From: RGIG3013 sp045538935
GTDB lineage: Bacteria; Bacillota; Clostridia; Oscillospirales; Acutalibacteraceae
Assembly (NCBI GenBank): GCA_045538935.1
Contig: JAZQEI010000006.1
Location: 121,357 to 185,356, forward strand
Direction of reading: 5' to 3'
DNA length: 64,000 bases
Below, one piece after another: positions 1-9,075 of this stretch (the stretch's first letter is position 1; each line of letters opens with the position of its first letter). Under the pieces are notes generated by a model. It was not told where the DNA came from. It ran no database searches and saw only the letters and a list, made by a program, of their open reading frames with translations. A program made the position numbers and the translations under genes.

Positions 1-480
1 TCAATGTCGCTGGCTCAATATTTTTGTGAATTGTTTGGTGCGCTTACTCTTGAAGGAACAGATTCTGAAATGTTTTTAAGATTAATGCTAAATTCATTAC
101 ATTTTTTGTGTAATAAAAAACGAAATATATATTTAATTAAAGCGGCAACAGAACTTAGAGCCACTGTACTTTGCGGATATATGCCCGACTTAGTTGCATG
201 TAATCGGTGTGCGGCATTTGAAAATGATATTATGTATTTTAGTTTATCCGATGGTTTGATTTTTTGCCCTGAATGTTTACAGTCGTCTGTTGACTGTTTG
301 GTAATTAATAAATCGTTGCTCAGTGCAATGCGCCATATTACTTATTGCGATTTTTCAAAATTATATAATTTTGATATGCCATTAACATTATTAAAAGAAC
401 TTTCAAATATAACCGAAAAATTTTTATTGCATCAAACACAGTTGCATTTTAATGCGCTCGACTTTTTCAACAGTCTTTAA
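1..480 (+). CDS. recO: DNA repair protein RecO, C-terminal part (5' end outside window)
   Basis: The frame is open from the first base, so the true start lies upstream; about 159 residues are visible. RecO helps load RecA on SSB-coated single strands in RecFOR recombinational repair. The visible part shows the zinc-binding cysteines typical of RecO (CNRC, then CPEC about 25 residues on) followed by the helical C-terminal domain. It ends 10 bases before the mutS2 start, so the two are probably co-transcribed. Family call is from the Cys pattern and length of the C-terminal half. Confidence 0.85.
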   Translation, partial: SMSLAQYFCELFGALTLEGTDSEMFLRLMLNSLHFLCNKKRNIYLIKAATELRATVLCGYMPDLVACNRCAAFENDIMYFSLSDGLIFCPECLQSSVDCLVINKSLLSAMRHITYCDFSKLYNFDMPLTLLKELSNITEKFLLHQTQLHFNALDFFNSL

Positions 481-490
481 GGAGTTTTTT

Positions 491-2878
491 ATGAGTTACG
501 ACATTATGCGTTCTGCAAAGGTATTAGAACTTAATAAGGTTTTACAAATGCTTGCTGAGCGTACATCTATAAAAGACGCTTACGATAAAGCTTTATCGCT
601 TTGTCCAACGTCAGATTATAATACAGTCTTAAAACTGCTAAAGCAAACCGAAGACGCATATATGCTTATTTCTCGGTTTGGTTCTCCGTCGTTTGTTGGT
701 GCAAAAAACAACTCATCATCTATTGCTAAAGCTTCGGTTGGTAGTCAGCTTACTAACAAAGATTTACTTGATATTGCCGACACTTTAAGAGTTATACGAG
801 TTGTAAAAGAATGGAAAAACGCTAATGGCGCAAACATTGACACCTCGTTAGATGAAATGTTTTCTATGCTTTGTCCAAATAAGTTTTTAGAAGATAAAAT
901 TTATTTTTGCATTAAAAGTGAAGAAGAATTAAATGATAACGCATCACCAACATTGGCCGACTTGCGCAGAAAAATTAAAGGCGCACAGGTTGGTATTCGT
1001 CAAAGATTAGATAATATTACAAAAAGCCAAACAAATGCTAAGTATTTGCAAGACGCCATCATAACACAGCGTGATGGTAGATTTGTTGTACCGGTAAAGG
1101 CAGAATATAGATCTTTAGTACCTGGCCTTGTTCACGATGTTTCATCTTCTGGTGCAACTTTGTTTGTTGAGCCAATAGCCGTTGTTGAAGCTAATAACGA
1201 ACTTAAAATTTTAAAAACCAAAGAACTTGATGAAATTAATAGAATTTTATCGGAATTATCGGCTCTTGCAGCGGAATATGCCGATGCAATTAAACATTCA
1301 TACAACAATTTGGTTGATCTTAACTTAATTTTTGCTAAGGCTGATTTTGCTTTTAAAACAAAGTCTAGCATGCCAAAGCTAAATAAGAACGGTATAATAT
1401 ATTTAAAAAATGCAAGACACCCTCTTATTGACAACAAAAAAATCGTACCAATAACTGTTGGCCTAGGCAAAGAGTTTGATACTCTTGTTATTACCGGACC
1501 AAACACCGGCGGCAAAACTGTTACGCTTAAAACTGTTGGTTTATTTACTTTAATGGCTATGTGCGGTTTAATGTTACCGGTTGACGATAGTAGTGAAATA
1601 TCTGTTTTTGACTTTGTATTGGCTGACATTGGCGATGAACAAAGCATAGAACATTCACTTTCTACATTTTCTTCACACATGAAAAACATTATTTCAATAT
1701 TAGAAAATTCATGTAGTTCTTCGCTCGTTTTATTAGACGAGCTATGTGCCGGAACAGACCCGATTGAAGGTGCTGCACTTGCAAAATCTATATTAATTAA
1801 ATTAAAGACTAACGGCGCAAAAACCGTTGCTACAACTCACTATGCAGAACTCAAGACTTATGCAATAGATTCTTTAGGCGTAGAAAATGCTTCTTGTGAA
1901 TTTGATGTTGAGTCATTAAAGCCTACTTATAAGCTAATTATAGGCACACCTGGTAGATCTAATGCGTTTGCAATTTCTCAAAAATTAGGTTTAGATAGTG
2001 AAGTGGTTTTATCGGCAAAGGCTATGATGAGCGAGGATGCGGTTAAATTTGAGAAGTTGGCATATTCACTAGAAAAAATGCGCAATGAAACCGAGAAAAA
2101 ACTTCTTGAAATTAATCAGTTGCACTCAAAATTAAAGTCAGACACACAAAAATTAAATAATAAACTTAGTGAAGCTGAGACAAAAGCAGAAAAAATTATC
2201 GATAAAGCGCGGCAAGATGCCTCATACTTAATAGATAAGACCCGTTCTGATTCTTCTAATTTGCTTTCTGAACTTGAGGATATGCGCAAGAAAGCTAATA
2301 TTGAAAATGCTGCTCAAATGGTTATTAAGGCTAGAGCAACAATAAAAGGCGGTCTAAATGCGTTATCTAATAATGCTGACCCAGTTAAAGAATTTGATGA
2401 TAATTATGTTTTACCAAGAGCCATTGCAATAGGCGATAATGTTAGCATAAAAGGACTAAATATTCACGGTGTAGTTGAAGCCATAGATACTAAGAAAAAC
2501 TCTGTGCTGGTCGTTGATGGAATTATAAAAACTTGGGCGAATATGTCTGATATAAGACTTAAAGAACAAACAAAATTACAAAACAAATCAAATACACGCA
2601 GAGTTACCGGCGTTAAATCGAATTCAGAGCGAGACATTAACGGCGAAATTGATATAAGAGGAATGGCATCTGATGAAGCGTTGATGGTCTTAGATAAATA
2701 TATTGACGAAGCTGTATTAACCGGAATTGGTGTTATTCGAATCATTCACGGTAAAGGAACAGGTGTATTGCGTGCTGCCGTTCAAAAATATTTAAAATCC
2801 CATAAATCTATTAAGTTTTATAGAAGCGGAATTTACGGTGAGGGGGAGAATGGCGTTACCATTGCCGAATTAAAGTGA
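491..2878 (+). CDS. mutS2: endonuclease MutS2
   Basis: 795 residues, full length for MutS2. The ATPase core has a Walker A loop (TGPNTGGKT, residues about 335-343), the LLDELCAGTDP Walker B region and the ATTHYAELK switch. A coiled coil follows at about 525-620, and a C-terminal Smr nuclease domain contains HGKGTGVLR near residue 755. MutS2 proteins restrain recombination and in Bacillus act on collided ribosomes; which role applies here is not visible. An in-frame ATG at 452 lies inside recO; I choose 491 because AAGGAG sits just upstream. The stop overlaps the GTG start of the next gene. Confidence 0.95.
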   Translation: MSYDIMRSAKVLELNKVLQMLAERTSIKDAYDKALSLCPTSDYNTVLKLLKQTEDAYMLISRFGSPSFVGAKNNSSSIAKASVGSQLTNKDLLDIADTLRVIRVVKEWKNANGANIDTSLDEMFSMLCPNKFLEDKIYFCIKSEEELNDNASPTLADLRRKIKGAQVGIRQRLDNITKSQTNAKYLQDAIITQRDGRFVVPVKAEYRSLVPGLVHDVSSSGATLFVEPIAVVEANNELKILKTKELDEINRILSELSALAAEYADAIKHSYNNLVDLNLIFAKADFAFKTKSSMPKLNKNGIIYLKNARHPLIDNKKIVPITVGLGKEFDTLVITGPNTGGKTVTLKTVGLFTLMAMCGLMLPVDDSSEISVFDFVLADIGDEQSIEHSLSTFSSHMKNIISILENSCSSSLVLLDELCAGTDPIEGAALAKSILIKLKTNGAKTVATTHYAELKTYAIDSLGVENASCEFDVESLKPTYKLIIGTPGRSNAFAISQKLGLDSEVVLSAKAMMSEDAVKFEKLAYSLEKMRNETEKKLLEINQLHSKLKSDTQKLNNKLSEAETKAEKIIDKARQDASYLIDKTRSDSSNLLSELEDMRKKANIENAAQMVIKARATIKGGLNALSNNADPVKEFDDNYVLPRAIAIGDNVSIKGLNIHGVVEAIDTKKNSVLVVDGIIKTWANMSDIRLKEQTKLQNKSNTRRVTGVKSNSERDINGEIDIRGMASDEALMVLDKYIDEAVLTGIGVIRIIHGKGTGVLRAAVQKYLKSHKSIKFYRSGIYGEGENGVTIAELK

Positions 2879-3153
2879 TTATTTTTGCATACTATTTTTT
2901 AGTAATTAATATTGTTGCCTCAATTATTTGTTTTGTAGACAAACATTTAGCAAAAAAACATAAATGGAGAATAAGCGAAAAAACATTATTTACTATGTGC
3001 ATTATTGGTGGCTCTGTTGGTATGTATTTAACAATGAGATTAGTGCACCACAAAACAATGCACAAAAGGTTTATGTTAGGTGTTCCAATTATTATAATTT
3101 TACAAATTCTGCTCTTGACAATTTTAATACATAAAGGTATTATAATTTTGTAA
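2875..3153 (+). CDS. DUF1294 family small membrane protein
   Basis: 92 residues with a GTG start overlapping the mutS2 stop (GTGA), so translationally coupled. The protein has an N-terminal membrane segment (about 1-22), a basic middle with KHLAKKHKWRISEKTL, a glycine-rich second segment (GGSVGMYL) and a hydrophobic C-terminus. The K-W-R-I-x-E-x-x-L pattern and the G-G-S-x-G segment are characteristic of DUF1294. Function is unknown. Its stop coincides with the beginning of the FMN riboswitch. Confidence 0.8.
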   Translation: MIIFAYYFLVINIVASIICFVDKHLAKKHKWRISEKTLFTMCIIGGSVGMYLTMRLVHHKTMHKRFMLGVPIIIILQILLLTILIHKGIIIL

Positions 3154-3154
3154 T

Positions 3155-3275
3155 AACTTCAGGGCGAGGTGTAATTCCTCACCGGCGGTGATGCTTTTTA
3201 AGTTAGCCCGCGAGCCTTTTGGCAGATTTCGGTGCGATTCCGAAGCCGACGGTATAGTCCGGATGAAAGAAGAAC
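3155..3275 (+). promoter_or_regulatory. FMN (RFN) riboswitch
   Basis: The stretch has the conserved RFN blocks in order: AGGGCGAGGTG, ACCGGCGGTGAT, AGCCCGCGAGC, GATTCCGAAGCCGACGGT and AGTCCGGATG. P1 can close between CTTC near 3157 and GAAG near 3270. It is followed by an intrinsic terminator and then a riboflavin transporter gene, which is the usual transcriptional-OFF arrangement: FMN binding should favour the terminator. Confidence 0.97.
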
Positions 3276-3295
3276 AATAATGCTTTTGTTTTTTG

Positions 3296-3328
3296 CCCTG
3301 TATATATTTTATACAGGGTTAATTTTTT
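3296..3328 (+). terminator. riboswitch-controlled terminator before ribU
   Basis: Hairpin with arms CCCTGTATA/TATACAGGG (about 3296-3318) followed by TTAATTTTTT, directly after the FMN aptamer and just upstream of the GGAGG of ribU. It is the expression platform of the riboswitch. Confidence 0.85.
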
Positions 3329-3337
3329 GGAGGTTTT

Positions 3338-3994
3338 ATGAAAAAAATTAATATAAAAAAAATCGCCATAACTGCTTTGTTTTGTTCGCTTGCTTTTTTA
3401 ATGACATTTGTTTTTAGATTTAAGGTGTCTTTTTTAACATTTGATTTTAAAGATGCAATTATAACAGTTTGTACTTTTTTACTGGGACCCATATATGGCG
3501 TTTGCGCTAGTGCGGTTGTTGCGATTTTAGAATTTTTACTAATAAGTGAAACCGGTTTTTATGGGCTGATTATGAACTTTTTAGCAAGCGGTACATATGC
3601 GTTGGTAAGCGGCGTTATTTATAAGCGCATACGAAAGTTTTCTGGTGCAGTTTTATCGGTATTATTAGCATCTGTGAGTGTTGTTTTGGTTATGCTGGTT
3701 GCAAATATATTCATAACACCATTTTATATGGGGGTTGAGCGTACAGATGTAATTGCATTAATTCCGTCGTTGCTGTTGCCGTTTAATATGGCTAAAACTA
3801 TTATTAATTCTGCCGTAATTATGATAATTTACAAGCCCATAACCGCTGCATTGCGACGCGTTAAGCTAATCGAAAACAAACCGGCAAAATTTGGATTAAA
3901 ATCTGTGGTTGCGATTATAGTATCATTGCTTATAATTGTTGTGGCTGTTTTGTTTGTATTAATGGTTCTACATGGTGAATTTAAAATCTTTTAA
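3338..3994 (+). CDS. ribU: riboflavin ECF transporter substrate-binding subunit RibU
   Basis: 218 residues, strongly hydrophobic, with about six membrane segments, as in S components of energy-coupling-factor transporters. FKDAIITVCTFLLGPIYG is typical of the RibU/ECF-S region around helices 2-3. The FMN riboswitch directly upstream sets riboflavin or a flavin as the substrate. The shared EcfAA'T module is not in this window and is presumably elsewhere. The C-terminal extra segment (about 190-213) and short tail are slightly longer than the minimal fold. Confidence 0.9.
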   Translation: MKKINIKKIAITALFCSLAFLMTFVFRFKVSFLTFDFKDAIITVCTFLLGPIYGVCASAVVAILEFLLISETGFYGLIMNFLASGTYALVSGVIYKRIRKFSGAVLSVLLASVSVVLVMLVANIFITPFYMGVERTDVIALIPSLLLPFNMAKTIINSAVIMIIYKPITAALRRVKLIENKPAKFGLKSVVAIIVSLLIIVVAVLFVLMVLHGEFKIF

Positions 3995-4012
3995 AATTAC
4001 ATTCAACATATA

Positions 4013-4040
4013 TTGACAAAATTAGAGTTTGTGTTATAAT
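4013..4040 (+). promoter_or_regulatory. promoter of the SAM-riboswitch/metK transcript
   Basis: Perfect TTGACA (4013-4018) and TATAAT (4035-4040) with a 16-base spacer. Transcription would begin about 4047, just before the aptamer. Confidence 0.85.
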
Positions 4041-4060
4041 ATGTTAGCAATTAAATATGT

Positions 4061-4158
4061 CCTTATCGAGAGTGGCGGAGGGGACCGACCCTATGAAGCC
4101 CGGCAACCTGTTATTAAATAAGGTGCTAAATTCGGCGGATGTTTTCCGAAAGATGAGG
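4061..4158 (+). promoter_or_regulatory. SAM-I (S-box) riboswitch
   Basis: Shows the S-box signature: CTTATCGAGAGTGGCGGAGG, then GACCCTATGAAGCCCGGCAACC, then a GGTGCTAAATTC block and the closing GATGAGG that pairs with CTTATC. The compact P3/P4 loops and the position before metK fit a feedback switch that shuts the gene off when S-adenosylmethionine is high. Confidence 0.97.
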
Positions 4159-4172
4159 TTTAAATTATAATT

Positions 4173-4197
4173 AAACCGCTTTCGAGCGGTTTTTTTG
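4173..4197 (+). terminator. SAM riboswitch expression-platform terminator
   Basis: Hairpin AACCGCT/AGCGGTT closed by a TTCG-containing loop and followed by seven U, placed between the aptamer and the metK ribosome-binding site. Confidence 0.9.
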
Positions 4198-4210
4198 TTG
4201 GAGGTAAATT

Positions 4211-5392
4211 ATGTCTAAATTTGTTTTTACATCTGAATCTGTTACTGAAGGTCATCCCGATAAAGTTTGTGATATTATTTCTGACTCTGTGCTTGACGAA
4301 ATTATAAAGGTTGATCCTAATGCTAGAGTTGCTTGCGAAACGTTTTGTACAACCGGCATGGTAAATGTTATGGGCGAAATTACTACAACGGCTAATTTTG
4401 ATGTTGCTAAAATCGTTAGAAAAGCTGTTGCTGAAATAGGTTACACATCGTCGGATATTGGCTTTGATGCAAACACCTGCGCAGTTATTTCGTCAATAGA
4501 CGAGCAGTCACCTGACATTGCAATGGGCGTTGATAAATCATTAGAACTTAAAAGTGGTGAAAACGATGATTTAAATCTTCATGGTGCCGGAGATCAAGGC
4601 ATGATGTTTGGTTATGCTTGTGACGAAACACCAGAGCTTATGCCGCTTGCTGCATCGCTTGCTCATGCATTAACTCAAAGACTTACATATGTGAGAAAAA
4701 GTAATATATTAAATTATCTTAGACCCGATGGAAAAAGTCAGGTAACAGTTGAATATGTAGATGGTGCGCCTAAGAGAATTGACGCTGTGGTAATTTCAAC
4801 TCAACATTCACCCGATGTAGACCTCGAAACCTTAAGAAAAGACATTAAAGAAGAGGTCATTTTAAAAACCATAGATTCTAATTTGATAGATTCTAATACT
4901 AAGTTCTTTATAAATCCTACAGGTAGATTTGTTGTTGGTGGACCTCAGGGAGATACCGGTTTAACCGGCAGAAAAATTATAGTAGATACTTACGGTGGCT
5001 ACGCTCGTCATGGTGGCGGTGCATTTTCGGGCAAAGACCCAACAAAAGTTGACCGTTCTGCTGCATATGCGGCAAGATATGTTGCTAAAAATATAGTAGC
5101 AGCTAAAATTGCAAAGCGCTGTGAAATTCAAATTGCTTATGCAATTGGTGTAGCAAAACCAGTTTCGGTTATGGTAGACACTTTTGGTACCGGAATTGTA
5201 AGTGATGATGTTATTGCTACTGCCGTTAACGCTGTTTTTGACCTTAGACCAGAAGCGATCATTAGAACCTTAAATTTGCGCCGTCCTATTTATAAGCAAC
5301 TTGCCGCTTATGGACATATGGGTCGTGAAGATTTAGGCGTTAAATGGGAAGAAACCGATAAGGTTAATGATTTACTTAATGCTATAAAGTAA
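4211..5392 (+). CDS. metK: S-adenosylmethionine synthetase
   Basis: 393 residues, usual MetK length. It makes SAM from methionine and ATP. The diagnostic hexapeptide-type motif GAGDQGMMFGYA (near residue 125) and the P-loop-like GGGAFSGKDPTKVDRS (near residue 272) are present, as are N-terminal SVTEGHPDK ATP/metal residues. It has a GGAGG site six bases before ATG and is controlled by the SAM-I riboswitch, so its own product should repress it. No truncation is visible. Confidence 0.98.
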   Translation: MSKFVFTSESVTEGHPDKVCDIISDSVLDEIIKVDPNARVACETFCTTGMVNVMGEITTTANFDVAKIVRKAVAEIGYTSSDIGFDANTCAVISSIDEQSPDIAMGVDKSLELKSGENDDLNLHGAGDQGMMFGYACDETPELMPLAASLAHALTQRLTYVRKSNILNYLRPDGKSQVTVEYVDGAPKRIDAVVISTQHSPDVDLETLRKDIKEEVILKTIDSNLIDSNTKFFINPTGRFVVGGPQGDTGLTGRKIIVDTYGGYARHGGGAFSGKDPTKVDRSAAYAARYVAKNIVAAKIAKRCEIQIAYAIGVAKPVSVMVDTFGTGIVSDDVIATAVNAVFDLRPEAIIRTLNLRRPIYKQLAAYGHMGREDLGVKWEETDKVNDLLNAIK

Positions 5393-5408
5393 TTTAATAG
5401 GAGAATTT

Positions 5409-6236
5409 ATGTATAAAATTATTAATAAAAAACAACTTAACGCTCAAGTTGTTTCTATGGAAATTGAAGCACCGTTTATTGCTAAAAAGGTGAAAGCAGG
5501 TCAATTCATTATTTTAAGAATTGATGAAAAAGGCGAGCGCATTCCGCTTACCGTAGCCGACTTTGATGCCAATAAGGGTACTGTTACAATTATCTTTCAG
5601 ACGGTAGGATTTACCACAAAACGTCTTGCAACATTAAATGTTGGTGATTGCATTTTGGATTTTGTTGGTCCGTTAGGTGTCCCGACTCATTTTGGGGAGC
5701 CTAAAAAAGCTATTGTTATTGGCGGCGGTGTTGGTTGCGCAATAGCACTACCACAAGCAAAAGCTTTAAACCAAATGGGTGTCGATGTTGATGTCATAGC
5801 AGGTTTCCGTTCTAAAGATATTGTAATATTAGAAGAACAATTGAAGGCTGTGTCATCTAACCTTTATATAACTACCGATGATGGAAGTTATGGTATAAAA
5901 GGTTTTGTAACCGATGTTTTAGATGAACTTTTAAGCCGAAGCGAATATGATTTAGTTATAGCCATAGGACCTATTCCTATGATGAAATTTGTATCTTTAG
6001 CTACAAAAAAATTTGGAATAAAAACTATTGTAAGCTTAAATCCTATTATGATAGATGGTACAGGCATGTGCGGTGGTTGCAGAGTTAGTGTTGGTGGAGA
6101 GACAAAATTTGCATGTGTTGACGGTCCTGATTTTGACGGTCATTTGGTAGATTTTGATGAACTTATGCGCAGAAATACATTCTATCGTGAACACGAAGCA
6201 CACGCATGTAAATTGGAGGGCAACATAAATGGCTAA
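5409..6236 (+). CDS. nfnA: NfnA-type sulfide/dihydroorotate dehydrogenase-like FAD/NAD(P)-binding subunit
   Basis: 275 residues. It has an N-terminal FAD-binding barrel (about 1-95), a nucleotide-binding domain starting at IGGGVGCAIALPQA (about 101), and a C-terminal [2Fe-2S] cluster motif CGGCRVSVGG plus a later Cys (about 220-237). Together with the next gene it matches the NfnAB pair, NADH-dependent reduced ferredoxin:NADP+ oxidoreductase, a flavin-bifurcating enzyme of anaerobes. It overlaps the next gene by eight bases. An alternative is the small partner of a sulfide dehydrogenase (SudB); sequence alone does not separate them. Confidence 0.85.
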   Translation: MYKIINKKQLNAQVVSMEIEAPFIAKKVKAGQFIILRIDEKGERIPLTVADFDANKGTVTIIFQTVGFTTKRLATLNVGDCILDFVGPLGVPTHFGEPKKAIVIGGGVGCAIALPQAKALNQMGVDVDVIAGFRSKDIVILEEQLKAVSSNLYITTDDGSYGIKGFVTDVLDELLSRSEYDLVIAIGPIPMMKFVSLATKKFGIKTIVSLNPIMIDGTGMCGGCRVSVGGETKFACVDGPDFDGHLVDFDELMRRNTFYREHEAHACKLEGNING

Positions 6237-7614
6237 TATGAGTAAAACTAAATGTCCAATGCCCGAACAAGAACCCAACATTAGAAATAAAAATTTTGAA
6301 GAAGTTGCCTTAGGATATACCCCTGAACTTGCCATTGAAGAAGCACAAAGGTGTTTAAACTGTAAGAATATGCCTTGTGTAAGCGGTTGCCCTGTTAATG
6401 TAAATATTCCATCTTTTATTAATAAAATAGCTAATGGTGATTTTTTAGATGCGTACAATGTTATTAGTGCTACAAACGCATTGCCGGCTGTGTGCGGAAG
6501 AGTTTGTCCTCAAGAATCGCAGTGTGAGGGCAAGTGTGTTAGAGGCATTAAGGGTGAACCGGTTGCAATAGGCAGATTAGAGCGTTTTGCTGCCGACTAT
6601 TTTATGAATTCTGACAGTGAAGTTGATTATAATATAGTTAGTAATGGCAAAAAAGTTGCCGTTATTGGTGCCGGTCCATCAGGCCTAACATGTGCAGGTG
6701 ACTTAGCAAAATTGGGATACGATGTTACAATTTTCGAAGCTTTTCACACTGCGGGCGGTGTTTTGATGTATGGTATACCAGAGTTTCGTTTGCCCAAAAA
6801 AATTGTTGAACGTGAAATTGAAGGTCTAAAAAAGTTAGGCGTTAAAATACTTACTAATATGGTTATTGGTAAAGTATTATCGGTTGATGAAATAATTCAA
6901 ATGGGATTCGAGGCTGTTTTTATAGGCTCTGGCGCAGGTCTGCCGCAGTTTTTAGGCATAGAGGGCGAAGGAAGCATAGGTGTATATTCTGCCAACGAAT
7001 TTTTAACCCGAATAAACCTTATGAAAGCATATTTGCCTGGGTACGATACCCCGATAAATAAAGCTAAAAATATTGCTATTGTCGGTGGTGGCAATGTTGC
7101 TATGGATGCTGCAAGAAGCGCTAAACGCTTAGGGGCCGAAAATGTTTACATCGTGTACAGAAGAAGTATGGAAGAAATGCCTGCTCGTGCAGAAGAAATT
7201 CATCATGCAATTGAAGAGGGTATAGAATTTAAATTGCTTAATAATCCTACAAAAATTTTAAGTGATGAAAATGGTAAAGTTACTGGCATGCAGTGTGTAC
7301 AAATGAAACTGGGCGAGCCTGATGCATCTGGCAGACGTAGACCGGTAGCTGTAGATGGCAGTGAGTTTGTTTTAGAGGTTGATTCTGTAATTATGGCAGT
7401 TGGCACTTCACCCAATCCGCTAATTCGATCAACAACAAACGGTATTGAAGCAAACAAGTGGGGTTGTCTAATTGTCGATGAAAATATGAAAACGACTAAA
7501 GATGGCGTGTATGCCGGCGGTGATGCTGTTACCGGTGCTGCAACTGTTATTTTAGCTATGGGCGCCGGAAAAACCGCTGCTACAGCAATCGATGAATATT
7601 TAAAGAATAATTAA
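6229..7614 (+). CDS. nfnB: NfnB / glutamate synthase small-subunit-like NADPH oxidoreductase
   Basis: 461 residues. The N-terminal domain carries two [4Fe-4S]-type cysteine clusters (CLNCKNMPCVSGCPV and CGRVCPQESQCEGKC), then a FAD Rossmann motif (VIGAGPSGLTCAGDLA, about 142) and an NADP site (IVGGGNVAMDAARSAKRLG, about 283). It resembles the GltD-like subunit of NfnAB or a homotetrameric GltA. Pairing and overlap with the NfnA-like gene make the bifurcating transhydrogenase the best call. A strong terminator follows. Confidence 0.85.
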   Translation: MANMSKTKCPMPEQEPNIRNKNFEEVALGYTPELAIEEAQRCLNCKNMPCVSGCPVNVNIPSFINKIANGDFLDAYNVISATNALPAVCGRVCPQESQCEGKCVRGIKGEPVAIGRLERFAADYFMNSDSEVDYNIVSNGKKVAVIGAGPSGLTCAGDLAKLGYDVTIFEAFHTAGGVLMYGIPEFRLPKKIVEREIEGLKKLGVKILTNMVIGKVLSVDEIIQMGFEAVFIGSGAGLPQFLGIEGEGSIGVYSANEFLTRINLMKAYLPGYDTPINKAKNIAIVGGGNVAMDAARSAKRLGAENVYIVYRRSMEEMPARAEEIHHAIEEGIEFKLLNNPTKILSDENGKVTGMQCVQMKLGEPDASGRRRPVAVDGSEFVLEVDSVIMAVGTSPNPLIRSTTNGIEANKWGCLIVDENMKTTKDGVYAGGDAVTGAATVILAMGAGKTAATAIDEYLKNN

Positions 7615-7621
7615 TTAACAA

Positions 7622-7658
7622 ATAAAAGAAGGAGCCAATGTTGGCTCCTTCTTTTATT
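7622..7658. terminator. bidirectional terminator between nfnB and the convergent phosphoribosyltransferase gene
   Basis: Perfect stem AAGAAGGAGCCAA/TTGGCTCCTTCTT with A-rich left and T-rich right flanks, so it can end transcription from both sides. Confidence 0.9.
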
Positions 7659-7660
7659 TA

Positions 7661-8302
7661 TTATAATTTTGAATAACCGTATCCATTTACGAGAGCATCA
7701 ATTTTAATGCCTTGTTTGCAAAGTGGACATTCATGTGATGAAAAACTTGCATAATCTGGTATGTCGGTAGGATTAAATGCCGAGTGAACTGTGTATTCTC
7801 CGCATTTATCGACTGTTGCAAAAATTGCCGCAATGCCAACAACGTTACCACCATAATAATTTACCGCTTCTATAGCAGCTTGTGCTGTATATCCTGTTGT
7901 TACAGATGCAGCGAGAATAAGTACATGTTTATTTTTAACCATTGGTGCTATATTATCTCTAAAAATTATTTGGCTACCCGTGGTATGTTCGGGAGTAACA
8001 ATATAAATTGTTTGGTGTGCATTAATGTTGGTAAAAGCAGCATCAGTTAGTTCTTGTGCCAAGCAAGTACCGATAACTTCTGTGCCGTCTAAACATAAAA
8101 TAGTGTCTACTATAGTGTTGGTATTATAGTACGACAACAGCTCTTGGGCTATAGCGTGTGCTTCTGATAACCTTGTTTTTTGAGTTGCAACATCAATATA
8201 ATAGTTAATATGCGAGTGGCTAGTTGCAAAGTGTCCTTTTGCAACTCTTAAGAAAAGGTTTTTGTGTTTGGTTTGTATTTTGTATGAATTTTTTGTAGGC
8301 AT
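7661..8302 (-). CDS. type I phosphoribosyltransferase-like protein with altered PRPP loop
   Basis: 213 residues. The fold resembles orotate-type phosphoribosyltransferases: an N-terminal region with SHINYYIDV, and a PRPP-loop strand at residues about 127-140. The loop reads VLILAASVTTGYTA, where ordinary family members have two acidic residues before the small-residue turn; here they are Ala-Ala. A CPLC pair lies near residue 190, in the C-terminal tail. The altered loop leaves catalytic activity in doubt; a regulatory or PRPP-sensing role is possible. Start is ATG with AGGAGG eight bases upstream. Confidence 0.6.
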   Translation of the reverse strand: MPTKNSYKIQTKHKNLFLRVAKGHFATSHSHINYYIDVATQKTRLSEAHAIAQELLSYYNTNTIVDTILCLDGTEVIGTCLAQELTDAAFTNINAHQTIYIVTPEHTTGSQIIFRDNIAPMVKNKHVLILAASVTTGYTAQAAIEAVNYYGGNVVGIAAIFATVDKCGEYTVHSAFNPTDIPDYASFSSHECPLCKQGIKIDALVNGYGYSKL

Positions 8303-8442
8303 AAAGTTCCTCCTAATTCAAAGAGCAAAAAGCCCTTTTTTTAATTGTACAATAAGTTATTTGTAATTACAAGTAAATTTTGTAATACAAGGAACAAGTA
8401 ATATTTTAACAATTAACTAAGTATAGTATAATAGGTGATATT

Positions 8443-9072
8443 ATGCAGACAGATAAAAACATAATTAATAAAAATTTAAGTATTATTATTGTTCAAACGG
8501 TATTTTGCATTTTTGTGTTAATTATAATATTAATTGTAAAACTTTTAGGTGGGCCTTTGAATGAAGATTTCACTAAATGGTATAATGATAATATTAGAGA
8601 CAAAACCGATATAAATGAAGTATTAGAAGCAAATATACATGGTACCGAATCGGTCATTATAGGTGGTTTGCAAAATTTTAAATCGGATTTTATTGTTCCG
8701 TTAGACACAGAAGGTATTATTACCTCTAATTATGGTTATAGATTTGATCCAATCAATGGTGAATATAAAATGCATGAAGGCCTAGACATTGCCGCAGAAA
8801 AGGGAAGTGGCATACTATGCACATTGGATGGAAAAGTATATAAAACCGGGTATGATGATGGTTATGGAAATTTTATAATTTTAGAGCACTTAAACGGTCT
8901 TAAGACACTATATGCTCATTGTGATACAGTAATAGCAAAAACGGGTGATGCAGTAAAACAAGGCGATATTATAGCCACAGTGGGTTCTACTGGCAGATCA
9001 ACTGGCAATCATTTGCATTTTGAAATCAGAAAAGAAGACTTAAAGGTTAATCCTTTATGGATAATTGGTTAA
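8443..9072 (+). CDS. spoIVFA: SpoIVFA-like M23 (LytM) membrane protein
   Basis: 209 residues with one membrane segment (about 14-37), a linker, and a C-terminal LytM domain (about 85-205). Zinc-site residues of M23 look intact: HEGLDIAA and HLHFEI. On its own this could be an envelope peptidase. But it lies three bases upstream of an M50 protease, and in Bacillus SpoIVFA (also LytM-containing) sits beside SpoIVFB and holds it inactive in the forespore outer membrane. I therefore prefer SpoIVFA. Unlike a pure scaffold, the metal ligands are retained. Confidence 0.65.
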   Translation: MQTDKNIINKNLSIIIVQTVFCIFVLIIILIVKLLGGPLNEDFTKWYNDNIRDKTDINEVLEANIHGTESVIIGGLQNFKSDFIVPLDTEGIITSNYGYRFDPINGEYKMHEGLDIAAEKGSGILCTLDGKVYKTGYDDGYGNFIILEHLNGLKTLYAHCDTVIAKTGDAVKQGDIIATVGSTGRSTGNHLHFEIRKEDLKVNPLWIIG

Positions 9073-9075
9073 TGT

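Noticed and set aside
1132..1689. Long minus-strand open frame inside mutS2
   Set aside because: Mirror of a strongly conserved coding region; no ribosome site or family likeness.
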